Source: Rhodospirillaceae bacterium (lineage in GTDB: Bacteria; Pseudomonadota; Alphaproteobacteria; Dongiales; Dongiaceae). Taken from it: 64,000 bases of DNA. The DNA is taken from contig SSEL01000032.1 of assembly GCA_008012315.1 (NCBI GenBank), positions 1 to 64,000 of the forward strand. The letters run 5' to 3'. A program made the translations under genes and the position numbers. This document shows, in pieces, positions 1 to 8,573 of the stretch. Under the pieces are notes generated by a model. The model saw only the letters and a program-made list of their open reading frames with translations, was not told the DNA's origin and did not search any database. Within the stretch, counting starts at the first letter, position 1. The number at the start of each line of letters is the position of its first letter.

Positions 1-652
1 ACTTGTACCAGCATTCCTCGGCCTGGACCACGCGGAAGCCCTGGGCGCGGGGCCAATCGAAGTCTTCCGCTTCATAGCCGGTGCCGCGCAGGCCGATCTG
101 CACCACGCGCTTGCCATTGAGCAGGCCTTCTTCCACGGCGCGGCGGAAGGGGGTGCCATGGGCGATCTTCTCGCCGAACATGGTGTCGTTGACATCGGCA
201 TGGGCATCGACGTGAACCAGGCCGACCGGACCGTGCTTGCGCGCCATGGCGCGCAGGATCGGCAGGACGATCGTGTGGTCGCCGCCCATGGTCAGCGGAA
301 TGCAATTGTGGCTGAGGATCTCGTCATAGGCCGCTTCGATCAGACCGATGCTCTTCTGCAGGTTGAAGGTGTTGATCGCGACATCGCCGATATCCGCCAC
401 CTGCAGGCTGTCGAACGGTGCGGCCCGGGTTGCCATGTTATAGGGGCGCAACAGGCAGGATTCAGCACGGATCTGGCGCGGACCAAAGCGGGCGCCCGAG
501 CGGTTGGACGTGCCTGTATCCAGCGGCACGCCGACGAAACAGGCGTTGAGCCCTTCCGCCGTCGACTGGGAGGGAAGGCGCATCATGGTGGCCGGCCCGC
601 CGAAGCGGGGCATCTTGTTGCCGCCGAGGGGTTGGTTCAAATCTTTGGACAT
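1..652 (-). CDS. Ureohydrolase (agmatinase/guanidinobutyrase family), 3' end cut by window
   Basis: Member of the arginase/agmatinase superfamily, binuclear manganese enzymes that release urea from a guanidino compound. About 217 residues are visible, beginning MSKDLNQPLG; the C-terminus lies beyond position 1. Metal ligands are seen in GGDHT (residues 123-127) and HVDAHADVND (about 147-156), and SGARFGPRQIR near residue 52 is typical of agmatinase-type rather than arginase-type members. The exact substrate (agmatine, guanidinobutyrate or other) cannot be told. It is divergent from the aminotransferase at 856 across a gap of about 200 bp, so both may be co-regulated. Its neighbours (aminotransferase, polyamine-type importer, dimethylargininase family) point to guanidino and amine catabolism. 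Confidence 0.9.
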   Translation of the reverse strand, partial: MSKDLNQPLGGNKMPRFGGPATMMRLPSQSTAEGLNACFVGVPLDTGTSNRSGARFGPRQIRAESCLLRPYNMATRAAPFDSLQVADIGDVAINTFNLQKSIGLIEAAYDEILSHNCIPLTMGGDHTIVLPILRAMARKHGPVGLVHVDAHADVNDTMFGEKIAHGTPFRRAVEEGLLNGKRVVQIGLRGTGYEAEDFDWPRAQGFRVVQAEECWYK

Positions 653-806
653 CGCGATACTCACTAGGTTAACGAGGTTCGGAAGATTCCTGCCCCGGAT
701 ATAGCTGTCCTGGCAGGCTAAAGCTATGTTTGTTCACCAAAGCCCGTCCGCGCATTGCGAGGCTTGACCAAGCCCCTGATAATACCGCAAATTCGCGCTC
801 GGATAG

Positions 807-828
807 TTATTGCACGTTTGTGCAATAA
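807..828. promoter_or_regulatory. Perfect 9-bp inverted repeat, candidate operator
   Basis: Arms TTATTGCAC (807-815) and GTGCAATAA (820-828) are perfectly complementary across a four-base spacer. It lies in the divergent region between the ureohydrolase and the aminotransferase and ends 27 bases before the aminotransferase ATG. The symmetry and length fit the operator of a dimeric regulator. The regulator is not identified; no regulator gene is directly adjacent. Confidence 0.5.
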
Positions 829-855
829 GTGGTGATCAAGGAACAGGCTCAAATC

Positions 856-2040
856 ATGCGGTATTCACCTTTTTGCGACCGGATCAGCGGCGAGGGCGTG
901 GCGGCCTGGGATATCCACCAGCGCGCCGTGCAGGATCAGCGCGCCGGCCGGGACGTGATCATCCTCTCGATCGGTGATCCGGATTTCGATACGCCTGCCG
1001 CCATTTCCGAAACGGCGATGGCCTCCCTGAAGCGGGGAGACACGCATTACTCCGACATTCTCGGTTATCCGGACCTGCGCGCAGCGATTGCGGCGCATCA
1101 CAAGCGCCTGTCGGGGCAGGATGTGACGGCGGCCAATGTATCCGCCGTCGCCGGCTGCCAGCCCGGCCTCTTCGCCGCCTCGATGTGCCTGTTGGCGCCG
1201 GGCGATGAAGTGGTGGTCCTGGAGCCGATGTATCTCACCTATGAAGCCACCATCCGCGCCAGCGGCGCCACGCTGAAGCGTGTTTCGCAGCGGCCGGAAA
1301 ATGACTTCCATCTCGACCCGGCGGATCTGGAAAAGGCGATCACGCCGAAGACCAAGGCGCTGTTCTTTGCGACGCCGAGCAATCCGACGGGCGCGATGAT
1401 GTCGGCCGAGGTGGCCAAGGCGGTGGCCGATATCGCCATCCGGCACGATCTCTGGGTGGTTGCCGACGAGGTCTATGCCGGCCTGACCTTCGGCAAGACG
1501 CATGTCAGCATCGCCGGCCTGCCCGGCATGGGCGAGCGTACGGTGACGGTGAGCAGCTTGTCGAAATCCCATGCCATGACCGGCTGGCGCATCGGCTGGA
1601 TGGTCGGCCCCGAGGAACTGATCCATCACGTACATAATCTGGGTCTCTGCAATCAATACGGCATGCCGCCTTTCATCCAGCATGCGGCTACCTATGCGCT
1701 GACCCATGACGTGCCGGAAGTCGAGGCGATGCGGCAGGCTTATCAGCGCCGCCGCGACACGGCGATCGCACGTCTCAACCAGGTGCCGGGCCTGTCCTGT
1801 CATGTGCCGGAAGCCGGCATGTTCATGATGCTGGATGTGCGCAAGACCGGGCTTTCCGCCTATGATTTCGCTTGGGGTCTCTATAACGAAACCGGCGTTT
1901 CGGTCCTGGATGCCAGCCCTTTCGGCCCCAGCGCCGAGGGTCATGTCCGGGTTTCTTTCGTCATCGACGAAAAGAGCCTGGATGAGGCTTGCAGCCGCAT
2001 CGCGCGCTACACCAACAAGCTGAGCGGCATGAAGGCTTAG
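856..2040 (+). CDS. PLP-dependent class I/II aminotransferase
   Basis: Fold-type I aminotransferase of 394 residues if read from the ATG at 856. The N-terminal part has LSIGDPDFDTP, followed by the pyridine-ring region FFATPSNPTGAM and VVADEVYAGL. The PLP lysine is in SLSKSHAMTGWRIGW. The family transfers amino groups between an amino acid and a keto acid; the donor cannot be set from sequence. An in-frame GTG at 829 would add nine residues but abuts the palindrome ending at 828 and has no ribosome site, so the ATG is preferred, with AAGGA upstream at loose spacing. It converges with the MBL gene 13 bp away. Next to a ureohydrolase it could deaminate an omega-amino product of guanidino breakdown, which is inference. 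Confidence 0.9.
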   Translation: MRYSPFCDRISGEGVAAWDIHQRAVQDQRAGRDVIILSIGDPDFDTPAAISETAMASLKRGDTHYSDILGYPDLRAAIAAHHKRLSGQDVTAANVSAVAGCQPGLFAASMCLLAPGDEVVVLEPMYLTYEATIRASGATLKRVSQRPENDFHLDPADLEKAITPKTKALFFATPSNPTGAMMSAEVAKAVADIAIRHDLWVVADEVYAGLTFGKTHVSIAGLPGMGERTVTVSSLSKSHAMTGWRIGWMVGPEELIHHVHNLGLCNQYGMPPFIQHAATYALTHDVPEVEAMRQAYQRRRDTAIARLNQVPGLSCHVPEAGMFMMLDVRKTGLSAYDFAWGLYNETGVSVLDASPFGPSAEGHVRVSFVIDEKSLDEACSRIARYTNKLSGMKA

Positions 2041-2053
2041 CGCAGGCCGCGTC

Positions 2054-2782
2054 TCAACGATCATGTTCGGCGAGAAAGGTGCGGGCGATTTCGTGCATGC
2101 GCGCGCCGCCGAAACTGTCGAAATGGCCGCCATGGACCTGGGTCACTTGCAGATCCAGGATACGTCGCATGCTGCGCACATAATCGGCCATGTCGGTGTG
2201 ATAGACCTCATAGGCGAGAGGACCGTCATAGATGACGTCGCCGGCGAAGAGGATGCCGGTTGCCGTCTCATGGAGAGCGATCGATCCCGGTGAATGGCCG
2301 GGCAGATGCAGGACCTCAAAATTGCGATCACCGAGATCGACGCGGTCGCCTTCATCGACCAGCCAGGTGGCGGGAGCCGGTTGCACGTTGTATCGCCCGG
2401 CTTGCCAGTCACCCGGCGGCAAGGCGGTGAAGATGTCATCGGTGACGTAGTCATCGGCCACGGTGTTGTAGCGATCGGGACGCACCATGATATGCGCCTC
2501 GGCCAGATGGACGGCCCGTTCTGGAAATTCGTGATGCGCGCCGACGTGATCGAAATGGGTATGCGTCGCCACCGCCAGTAACGGCCGCTCGGCAAGCAGT
2601 TGGACCTGCTCCCGCAAGCTGACCACGCCCATCCCGGAATCGATCAGGAGATCGCGGTCCCGCCCACGGATATGCCAGATATTGCAGCGGTAATAGGGCT
2701 TGATATGCGGTTCCCATATCCAGGTGATCCCGTCACCGACCGATTTGGTTTGATACCAAGTTTCCGCTGTCGCAATTTCCAT
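2054..2782 (-). CDS. MBL-fold metallo-hydrolase
   Basis: Metallo-beta-lactamase-fold protein of 242 residues. The zinc-binding signature HTHFDH is at residues 74-79, LLIDSG precedes it (about 45-50), and HLPGHSPGSIALHE supplies later ligands, with a further D in LFAGDVIYDG. The family includes thioesterases, lactonases and glyoxalase II-like enzymes, and the substrate is not predictable here. It lies 13 bp downstream of the TetR gene on the same strand, so the two probably form one operon with the hydrolase as a regulated target. Confidence 0.85.
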   Translation of the reverse strand: MEIATAETWYQTKSVGDGITWIWEPHIKPYYRCNIWHIRGRDRDLLIDSGMGVVSLREQVQLLAERPLLAVATHTHFDHVGAHHEFPERAVHLAEAHIMVRPDRYNTVADDYVTDDIFTALPPGDWQAGRYNVQPAPATWLVDEGDRVDLGDRNFEVLHLPGHSPGSIALHETATGILFAGDVIYDGPLAYEVYHTDMADYVRSMRRILDLQVTQVHGGHFDSFGGARMHEIARTFLAEHDR

Positions 2783-2795
2783 CTCGTCCCGCCCC

Positions 2796-3437
2796 TTATT
2801 TCCGTCGCGTGCTGCCGCTATTCTTGCCCTGCAGCCCGGCGAAAACCAGCACGATCTGCTCCGCCATGCGCCGTTTCAACTGCTCCATCGGCATGGCTTC
2901 CTGGGTCACGAAGACGACGAACAGGCTGTTGCAGATCTCAAACAGCACGTTGCCGGCAACGCGGGCATCGATCTCCCGGTCGATCAGCGCCTGTTCCTGA
3001 AGACAGGCGACCAGATCGCCGACCTGGTTTGCCAGTTTCCGATCCAATGCCGCATAGCCCAATCCGAATGGCGAGTCTGGCTGGGTGAGGGCGGTCGCGA
3101 TGGCATTGCGCCAGAGCTCTTTCGTCAGATGAACCAGCGAGTGATCGACATAGGATTCCAGCAGGTTCTGCACGGCGGAGAAAGCATCGGCATGCGGCTC
3201 GGCGATCATCTCGCTGCCGATGCTGCGCACTTCCTCGCCATCGAGCGCAACCAGGGCCAGCAGCAGGTCGCCCTTGGATTGGAAGTAATTATAGACCGTG
3301 CCCGGCGCGACCTCGGCCCGCTCGGCGATCGCCTCGATGCTGGTATCGGCATAGCCGGCGCGCCGGAACAGCGTTCCGGCCGCTTCCAGGATGTCGCGAT
3401 GCCGCGTGGCTTTCTGCCGTTCTCTCAAGCCTGCCAT
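2796..3437 (-). CDS. TetR/AcrR-family transcriptional regulator
   Basis: Regulator of 213 residues. The N-terminal TetR helix-turn-helix covers about residues 10-58 (RHRDILEAAGTLFRRAGY, then IAERAEVAPGTVYNYFQSK). The C-terminal ligand-binding half is helical and carries no motif that reveals the ligand. It is co-oriented with the MBL hydrolase and divergent from the polyamine-type importer operon starting at 3660. An inverted repeat at 3466-3504 in the shared intergenic region is a candidate binding site, so it may control both directions. A ligand related to imported amines is plausible but unproven. Confidence 0.9.
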   Translation of the reverse strand: MAGLRERQKATRHRDILEAAGTLFRRAGYADTSIEAIAERAEVAPGTVYNYFQSKGDLLLALVALDGEEVRSIGSEMIAEPHADAFSAVQNLLESYVDHSLVHLTKELWRNAIATALTQPDSPFGLGYAALDRKLANQVGDLVACLQEQALIDREIDARVAGNVLFEICNSLFVVFVTQEAMPMEQLKRRMAEQIVLVFAGLQGKNSGSTRRK

Positions 3438-3465
3438 TGGGGCCCCATGATGCGGCTTGGCCGCG

Positions 3466-3504
3466 GAAAATGAATTGACTTAATTTTGTAGTTCATTCAT
3501 TTTT
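3466..3504. promoter_or_regulatory. Inverted repeat between TetR gene and ABC operon, candidate operator
   Basis: Arms GAAAATGAAT (3466-3475) and ATTCATTTTC (3495-3504) are perfectly complementary with a 19-base spacer. The region is AT-rich against GC-rich surroundings and includes a TTGACT hexamer at 3475-3480. It lies 29 bp upstream of the tetR start and about 155 bp upstream of the importer. Candidate TetR operator and promoter region; the pairing is seen, the function is inferred. Confidence 0.45.
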
Positions 3505-3659
3505 CGTCAAGCGCAAATAAGCGAAGCGGCAGATTGGCCGGTAAAACGCGAGCGGAATTGTTAGGCTGGGAGAAGAAGTTCGTGTTCGCACATGCCTGCC
3601 ACGATTGATCGCAGCCATTTGCCGTCCGTCATGAAGCACGACATCAGCAGGGGGTATAA

Positions 3660-4748
3660 ATGACCATGACATCTCGGAAGACGTATAAACTGAATGCCCG
3701 TTTGACGCTGGCGCTGCTTGCATCAGGCATCAGCTTCTGGTCGCTGACGACGACTGCCGTCGCGGCGGACAATCTCAATGTGCTGACCTGGTGCGATCAC
3801 GAAGATCCAGCGCTGCTGGAGCCCTTCGAGAAGGCCAATAACGTCAAGATCAACTTCAAGGATATCGACAGCACGGCAGCAGCTTTGGCGGTGTTGGGGC
3901 AGTCGAAGCCGGGCGATTGGGACGTGCTTGTGGTCGATCAGACCGATACGGGCCGCCTTGTGCAGATGAAGATCCTGGCGCCGCTGAACGCCAAGGATTT
4001 CCCCTTTGCCGATATTCCGGCCGAGATCGCGGATGCGAAGCTGAGCTCGGTCGATGGCACGCTCTACACGGTGCCTGAGAAATTCGGCTACAACACGGTG
4101 GCCTTCAACAAGGCGGCGGTCGATCCCAAAGCCATGGAGGATATCAATGCGATCTGGGACCCGAAATATAAGGGTCGGATCGCCATCTATGACTATTATG
4201 TGCCGGTGATCGAATATGTCGCCATCGCCCTTGGCAAAAAGCCCGCCGATCTGAATTCAGCGGACCTGCCGGCGATCAAGGAGAAGCTGATCGCGCTGAA
4301 GGCCAATGCGGCGATGGTGGGCGATGTGACGACGGTGCAGCAGGCGCTGGCGACCGGCGCGGTCGATATCCTGGTCGGTGGCGGCGAATGGGTGACCGCC
4401 GGCATGGCCAAGGACAATCCCGATCTGGACTATGTCATTCCCACACAGGGCGGTGTCCGCTGGCAGCAGGGCCTGGGTGTCTTTGCCGCTTCCAACAACA
4501 AGGATCTGGCGACCAAGTTCGTGCAATATATCGTCAGCCCCGAAGCGCAAGGCAAGCTGGCGACGTCCTCCTGCTACTGGGGCATGCCGGCCAACAGCAA
4601 GGCTGTGCTGAACGATGAACAAAAGAAAATCCTGCGCTGGGCTGACCAGCCGGGCTACATCAAGGTCTCGCATCCCTATCTGCAAATGACCAGCGACTTC
4701 GACAAGGAGCTGCAGGCCTTGTGGGCGCAGGTGTTGCAGAGCAACTGA
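3660..4748 (+). CDS. ABC transporter substrate-binding protein, spermidine/putrescine (PotD) type
   Basis: Periplasmic binding protein of 362 residues with an N-terminal Sec signal (hydrophobic LALLASGISFWSLTTTAVAA, predicted cleavage near residue 36). The mature start NLNVLTWCDHEDPALLEPFEKANNVKI is typical of the PotD/PotF extracellular solute-binding family 1. PotD-like proteins bind polyamines, but relatives bind other cationic or amino compounds. The start at 3660 is supported by AGGGGG at 3649-3654. It is the first gene of a complete importer (binding protein, two permeases, ATPase) followed by a dimethylargininase-family enzyme. That context makes a guanidino or methylated-amine ligand worth testing. 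Confidence 0.9.
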   Translation: MTMTSRKTYKLNARLTLALLASGISFWSLTTTAVAADNLNVLTWCDHEDPALLEPFEKANNVKINFKDIDSTAAALAVLGQSKPGDWDVLVVDQTDTGRLVQMKILAPLNAKDFPFADIPAEIADAKLSSVDGTLYTVPEKFGYNTVAFNKAAVDPKAMEDINAIWDPKYKGRIAIYDYYVPVIEYVAIALGKKPADLNSADLPAIKEKLIALKANAAMVGDVTTVQQALATGAVDILVGGGEWVTAGMAKDNPDLDYVIPTQGGVRWQQGLGVFAASNNKDLATKFVQYIVSPEAQGKLATSSCYWGMPANSKAVLNDEQKKILRWADQPGYIKVSHPYLQMTSDFDKELQALWAQVLQSN

Positions 4749-4755
4749 CCTTTCC

Positions 4756-4800
4756 GATCCGGCCGGATTTTGCATGTTGTCAGCGAAATCCGGCCGGATC
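4756..4800 (+). promoter_or_regulatory. Perfect 15-bp intercistronic hairpin
   Basis: Arms 4756-4770 and 4786-4800 (GATCCGGCCGGATTT and its reverse complement) pair perfectly around a 15-base loop. No T-run follows, so it is more likely an mRNA-stabilising or attenuating stem than a full terminator. Such stems after binding-protein genes commonly keep the binding protein in excess over its permeases. It also makes the ATG at 4774, inside the loop, an unlikely start for the next gene. Confidence 0.7.
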
Positions 4801-4824
4801 ATGTCGACGATAGCAGGTAAGAGA

Positions 4825-5712
4825 ATGGCGCAGTCGGTTGACGTGCAGTCGACGGAGGCCCGGGCGGCACGCCGAGGGCGCCTTGCCGGATTTGCTTTCA
4901 CGCTGCCGGCGGTCGCCTGGATATTGCTGTTCTTTGCAGCACCCATCGTGATCATGGCGGTCTATAGCCTGATGCCCCTGGCGCCGGATGGATCGCTGTC
5001 GTCATTCAGCCTGCAGAATTACCAGCGCTTCTTCGGCGAGGCGGCTTACGTTCAGGCGATCTGGAATTCCGTGGTTACGACAGCGGTTGTCGTGGTGATC
5101 AGCCTGATCCTGGCTTATCCATTCGCCTATATCATTGCCTATAAAATACCGAAGCGTTGGCAACGCTTGGCGCTGGCCTTCGCCATCCTGCCGTTCTGGA
5201 CCTCCTATGTCGTGCGCTCCTATGCATGGCTTCTGGTGCTGGCGCCAACCGGCGTGATCAACTGGGCGCTGCGCGCGCTGCATCTGAGCGATAAGCCGAT
5301 TATTCTCGCTTATAATGCCGGTGCGACGACCCTCGGCTTCGTGCATTTCTTCATCATGCTGAATGCGCTGACGATCTATGCCAATCTGGTGCAGATCAAT
5401 CCGCGCTATGTACTGGCGGCACAGGATCTCGGCGCATCGGCCTTCCGTAGTTTCCTGGCGGTTACCCTGCCGCTCAGCGTGCCGGGCATGGCGGTGGGCG
5501 CTTTTCTGACCGTGGTGCTGTGCATCGGCGATTTTATCACACCACAGATTCTCGGCGGGATGAAGGAACTGCTGTTGCCGCAGGTGATCATGATGCAGCT
5601 CCAGCGCCAGCTTGATCTGCCGATGGCATCGGCGATGTCGCTGGTCCTGACCTTGATCGTCGCCATCGTCTATCTGGCCTTGCAACGCCAGCTCCGCATG
5701 TCGAGGCTTTGA
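4825..5712 (+). CDS. ABC transporter permease, PotB type
   Basis: Inner-membrane permease of the binding-protein-dependent family, 295 residues from ATG 4825, with about six hydrophobic segments starting with AFTLPAVAWILLFFAAP. The EAA-loop region is AAQDLGASAFRSFLAVTLPLS, which contacts the ATPase. ATG 4825 has AGGTAAGAG just upstream. Earlier in-frame ATGs at 4774 and 4801 lie in or directly against the intercistronic hairpin and have no ribosome site. The stop overlaps the region before the second permease, so translation is probably coupled. Confidence 0.9.
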   Translation: MAQSVDVQSTEARAARRGRLAGFAFTLPAVAWILLFFAAPIVIMAVYSLMPLAPDGSLSSFSLQNYQRFFGEAAYVQAIWNSVVTTAVVVVISLILAYPFAYIIAYKIPKRWQRLALAFAILPFWTSYVVRSYAWLLVLAPTGVINWALRALHLSDKPIILAYNAGATTLGFVHFFIMLNALTIYANLVQINPRYVLAAQDLGASAFRSFLAVTLPLSVPGMAVGAFLTVVLCIGDFITPQILGGMKELLLPQVIMMQLQRQLDLPMASAMSLVLTLIVAIVYLALQRQLRMSRL

Positions 5713-5714
5713 TC

Positions 5715-6506
5715 ATGCGCGGGAAGGCTTGGCTCGGAACCCTGCTGTCCTATTTCTACCTGGCGGCATGCTATGTGTTCATCCTGCTGCCGGTCGCCAT
5801 GCTGATCTTGTTCTCGTTCCAGGATGGGCGTTTGCCGGTGCCGCCGTTCAACGGGCCGACCTTGCGGTGGTATGAGACGGCCATGGCGAATGACCGCATG
5901 ATGGCCGCCCTCGGTCATTCGCTGATGGTGGGCGTCGTTTCGTCCGCTCTATCAGTCGTCATCGGCTTCCTGGCTGCCTATGGCATTTCCCGCTACGAAT
6001 TTCGCGGGCGGCGGGCTATCCAGGGGCTCATCATTCTGCCGCTGGCGGTTTGCTATCTTTTGGTCGGCATGGGGTTGCTGGTGGCTTTGTCCGCCGTCGG
6101 GCTGGGGCCGTCGCTGGGAATTGTCATCGTCGGCCATGTGGTCATCAACATGCCCTTGGCCTTTGCCATCTGCCTGGCGCAGCTCGGTGAACATCAGCGC
6201 AAGATCGAATGGGCGGCGCGGGATCTCGGCGCCTCGACCTGGCATGTGCTGACGGCGGTCACCATGCCGATGATCGCGCCGGCATTGATCGCGGCTTTCT
6301 GCCTGTGCTTCACGCTGTCCTGGGACGAATTCATCATCGCCTTCTTGACGACCCGTTTCGACGTCACCTTGCCGGTCGTCATCTGGTCGCTCTTGCGCGG
6401 TGGCCTCAATCCTCAAACCAATGCGGTCGGCTCCTTCATCTTCATCTGCTCGATCCTGCTTTTCGTCACCGTCGAAGTCCTGTTGTTCAGAAAGCGTCGT
6501 CCATGA
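5715..6506 (+). CDS. ABC transporter permease, PotC type
   Basis: Second permease of the importer, 263 residues from ATG 5715, two bases after the previous stop. A TTG at 5709 in the same frame would add two residues. It has about six membrane segments, and the EAA-type motif is AARDLGASTWHVLTAVTMPM. The family pairs as a heterodimer with the upstream permease. The gene end overlaps the ATG of the ATPase by four bases. Confidence 0.9.
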   Translation: MRGKAWLGTLLSYFYLAACYVFILLPVAMLILFSFQDGRLPVPPFNGPTLRWYETAMANDRMMAALGHSLMVGVVSSALSVVIGFLAAYGISRYEFRGRRAIQGLIILPLAVCYLLVGMGLLVALSAVGLGPSLGIVIVGHVVINMPLAFAICLAQLGEHQRKIEWAARDLGASTWHVLTAVTMPMIAPALIAAFCLCFTLSWDEFIIAFLTTRFDVTLPVVIWSLLRGGLNPQTNAVGSFIFICSILLFVTVEVLLFRKRRP

Positions 6507-7567
6507 CCAGCCAGCCTCATCTCGATATCGATGCCGTCCGCAAGGTCTATGGCGATGTGGTGGCCCTGGATGAAGTGACTTTGGAGGTGGAAAAGGGCGC
6601 CTATGTCGTGCTGCTGGGGCCGTCCGGCAGCGGCAAGACGACGCTGCTGTCTCTCATCGGCGGCTTCATCGTGCCGAGCTCCGGCCGCATCGGTATTGCC
6701 GGCCGCGACGTGACGGCGCTGAGCCCGGCGCAGCGCCCGACCACGACCCTGTTCCAGGATTATGCGCTCTTCCCGCATATGTCGGTTGCCAACAATATCG
6801 GCTTCGGCCTGAAGATGCGGCGTGTTCCGGCCGCGGGTCGCCGCCAGCGGATCGCCGCCGCCCTGGAGCTGGTCGGCCTCGGTGATTACGGCGGGCGCGG
6901 CATTCACGAATTGTCGGGTGGCCAGCGCCAACGCGTTGCCTTGGCCAGGGCCCTGGTGGTCGAGCCGGAGATCCTGTTGCTGGACGAACCATTGGGCGCC
7001 CTCGATCTCAATCTGCGGCGCCAGATGCAGGATGAATTGCTGGCTCTGCAGCGGCGCACCGGCCGCAGCTTCGTTCATGTCACCCACGACCAGGAAGAAG
7101 CCATGGCCCTGGCATCCCTGATCGTCGTCATGAACAAGGGGCGGATCGAGGATATGGGAACGCCGAAGCGTATTTATGAGCGCCCGGCGACGCGTTTCAC
7201 CGCCACCTTCATGGGCGAAAGCACGCAGATTGCCGGTAAGGTGACGAACGCCGATGGCGCTTCCTCGATGCATGTCCAGACGGCGATTGGCAGGTTGCAG
7301 CTTTCGGACACGATGCCAGCCGGCGCCAGCATCACGATCATCATTCGTCCAGAAAACCTCCAGACCGGCGATGCGGGCGAAATCAGCTTGGGAACCGCGC
7401 GGATACGCGAGGCGACCTTCCAGGGAGCCCATTACCGCGTGCTTGCCAGCAGCGAGACGACCGGCCAGGATTTCGTGTTGCGGCTGCCGCCGGACCGTCA
7501 GGTCGAGCAGGGCATGTCGCTGGCACTTAGCTGCCGCGCCGAACATCTGGTACCGGTAGAGCGTTGA
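6503..7567 (+). CDS. ABC transporter ATP-binding protein, PotA type
   Basis: ATPase of 354 residues that powers the importer. Walker A is GPSGSGKTT, the signature LSGGQRQRVALARAL, Walker B ILLLDEPLGALD, and the switch histidine is in VTHDQEEAM. A C-terminal TOBE domain (roughly residues 270-350) identifies the spermidine/iron-type subfamily. ATG 6503 overlaps the stop of the upstream permease, and the protein aligns with the family from MTSQPHLDIDAVRKVYG. The same frame stays open further upstream, but that stretch is the permease gene in another frame. The importer is complete in this operon. Confidence 0.93.
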   Translation: MTSQPHLDIDAVRKVYGDVVALDEVTLEVEKGAYVVLLGPSGSGKTTLLSLIGGFIVPSSGRIGIAGRDVTALSPAQRPTTTLFQDYALFPHMSVANNIGFGLKMRRVPAAGRRQRIAAALELVGLGDYGGRGIHELSGGQRQRVALARALVVEPEILLLDEPLGALDLNLRRQMQDELLALQRRTGRSFVHVTHDQEEAMALASLIVVMNKGRIEDMGTPKRIYERPATRFTATFMGESTQIAGKVTNADGASSMHVQTAIGRLQLSDTMPAGASITIIIRPENLQTGDAGEISLGTARIREATFQGAHYRVLASSETTGQDFVLRLPPDRQVEQGMSLALSCRAEHLVPVER

Positions 7568-7653
7568 GCCGGATTGACGCTGCCTCGTGAGCCGGATTGG
7601 TGCTTCCAGGGGCTCTTGATTCCTCGGCCCGCATCGGTAGAGTGCGCAGCATC

Positions 7654-8523
7654 ATGCTGACGGGAATGAACGAATTCGGAAGGCTGAAACGGCTGGCCAT
7701 GCGGCGGCCGCAGGAAGCCATGCGCAATCAGGCAAAGGTCGATGCGGAATGGCGCGACCTCAATTATCACACCCGCCCGGATTTCGATCTGGCGGTGCGT
7801 GAACACGATCGCTTCGCCGAGGTGATCAAAAGTGTCGGGGCGGAGATCGTTTATCTGCCGGATCACGACAGCTTGACGATGGACAGCCTTTATGTGCGCG
7901 ATGCCGCGGCATTGTGCCCCAAGGGCGTCATCCTCTGCAACATGGGCAAGCCGGCGCGGCGTGGCGAGCCGGCGATCCACGGCCAGGCGTTCGAAAGGGC
8001 CGGCATTCCGGTTCTCGGCGCGATCACCGGTGAAGGCAGCATCGAAGGCGGCGACCTGATCTGGCTGGATGAGAAGACCGTTGCGATCGGGCGCACCTAC
8101 CGCACCAATGACGAAGGCATCCGTCAGTTCAAGAACCTGGTGGGACCCGATGTGCATGTCGAGGTTTCGGCGATGCCGCATTACAAGGGGCCGTCCGATG
8201 TCTTCCATCTGATGTCGATCATCAGCCCGCTCGATAAGGACCTGCAGCTTGTCTATTCGCCGCTGATGCCGATCCCGGTCCGGGAATGGCTGCTGGCGAA
8301 GGGCATGACTCTGGTCGAGGTGCCGGACAGTGAGTTCGCCAGCATGGGCTGCAACGTCCTCGCGATCGCACCCCGCGAAGTCGTCATGGTCAAGGGGAAT
8401 CCCGAGACCAGGAAGCGGATGGAAGCCGCCGGCTGCAAAGTTCACGTCATCGAGGCGGATGCCATTTCGGTGCCGGGTGAGGGTGGTCCGACCTGCCTGA
8501 CCCGCCCGCTGATGCGCGGCTAG
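7654..8523 (+). CDS. Dimethylargininase/arginine deiminase-family hydrolase (DDAH-like)
   Basis: Guanidino-modifying enzyme of about 289 residues. The family contains N-dimethylarginine dimethylaminohydrolase, which yields citrulline plus di- or monomethylamine. Conserved blocks are MDSLYVRDAAAL, GSIEGGDLIWLDE, FHLMSIISPLDKDL with candidate catalytic His about 185, SMGCNVLAIAP with candidate nucleophile Cys about 233, and the C-terminal GGPTCLTRPL. ATG 7654 is chosen; a TTG at 7597 would add 19 residues without family support. It follows the importer ATPase by 86 bp, so the imported compound may be its substrate. Arginine deiminase or citrullinase-like activity remains possible. If the dimethylargininase reading is right, it would supply methylamine to the NMG genes at 15.9-29.4 kb. 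Confidence 0.8.
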   Translation: MLTGMNEFGRLKRLAMRRPQEAMRNQAKVDAEWRDLNYHTRPDFDLAVREHDRFAEVIKSVGAEIVYLPDHDSLTMDSLYVRDAAALCPKGVILCNMGKPARRGEPAIHGQAFERAGIPVLGAITGEGSIEGGDLIWLDEKTVAIGRTYRTNDEGIRQFKNLVGPDVHVEVSAMPHYKGPSDVFHLMSIISPLDKDLQLVYSPLMPIPVREWLLAKGMTLVEVPDSEFASMGCNVLAIAPREVVMVKGNPETRKRMEAAGCKVHVIEADAISVPGEGGPTCLTRPLMRG

Positions 8524-8542
8524 TTTTATTGCATATGAAACG

Positions 8543-8569
8543 AAAAGGCCGGGTTCAACCCGGCCTTTT
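8543..8569. terminator. Bidirectional rho-independent terminator
   Basis: AAAAGGCCGGGTT and AACCCGGCCTTTT form a perfect 13-bp inverted repeat around one base, flanked by A-run and T-run. It lies between the converging DDAH-like gene and the GntR gene and can serve both. Confidence 0.88.
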
Positions 8570-8573
8570 CCGT

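Noticed and set aside
829..855. GTG start for the aminotransferase
   Set aside because: It directly abuts a perfect palindrome and has no ribosome site; ATG 856 gives the usual N-terminus.
6209..6502. N-terminal extension of the ABC ATPase
   Set aside because: The extra stretch is the permease gene in another frame. ATG 6503 gives a normal ATPase and overlaps the permease stop.
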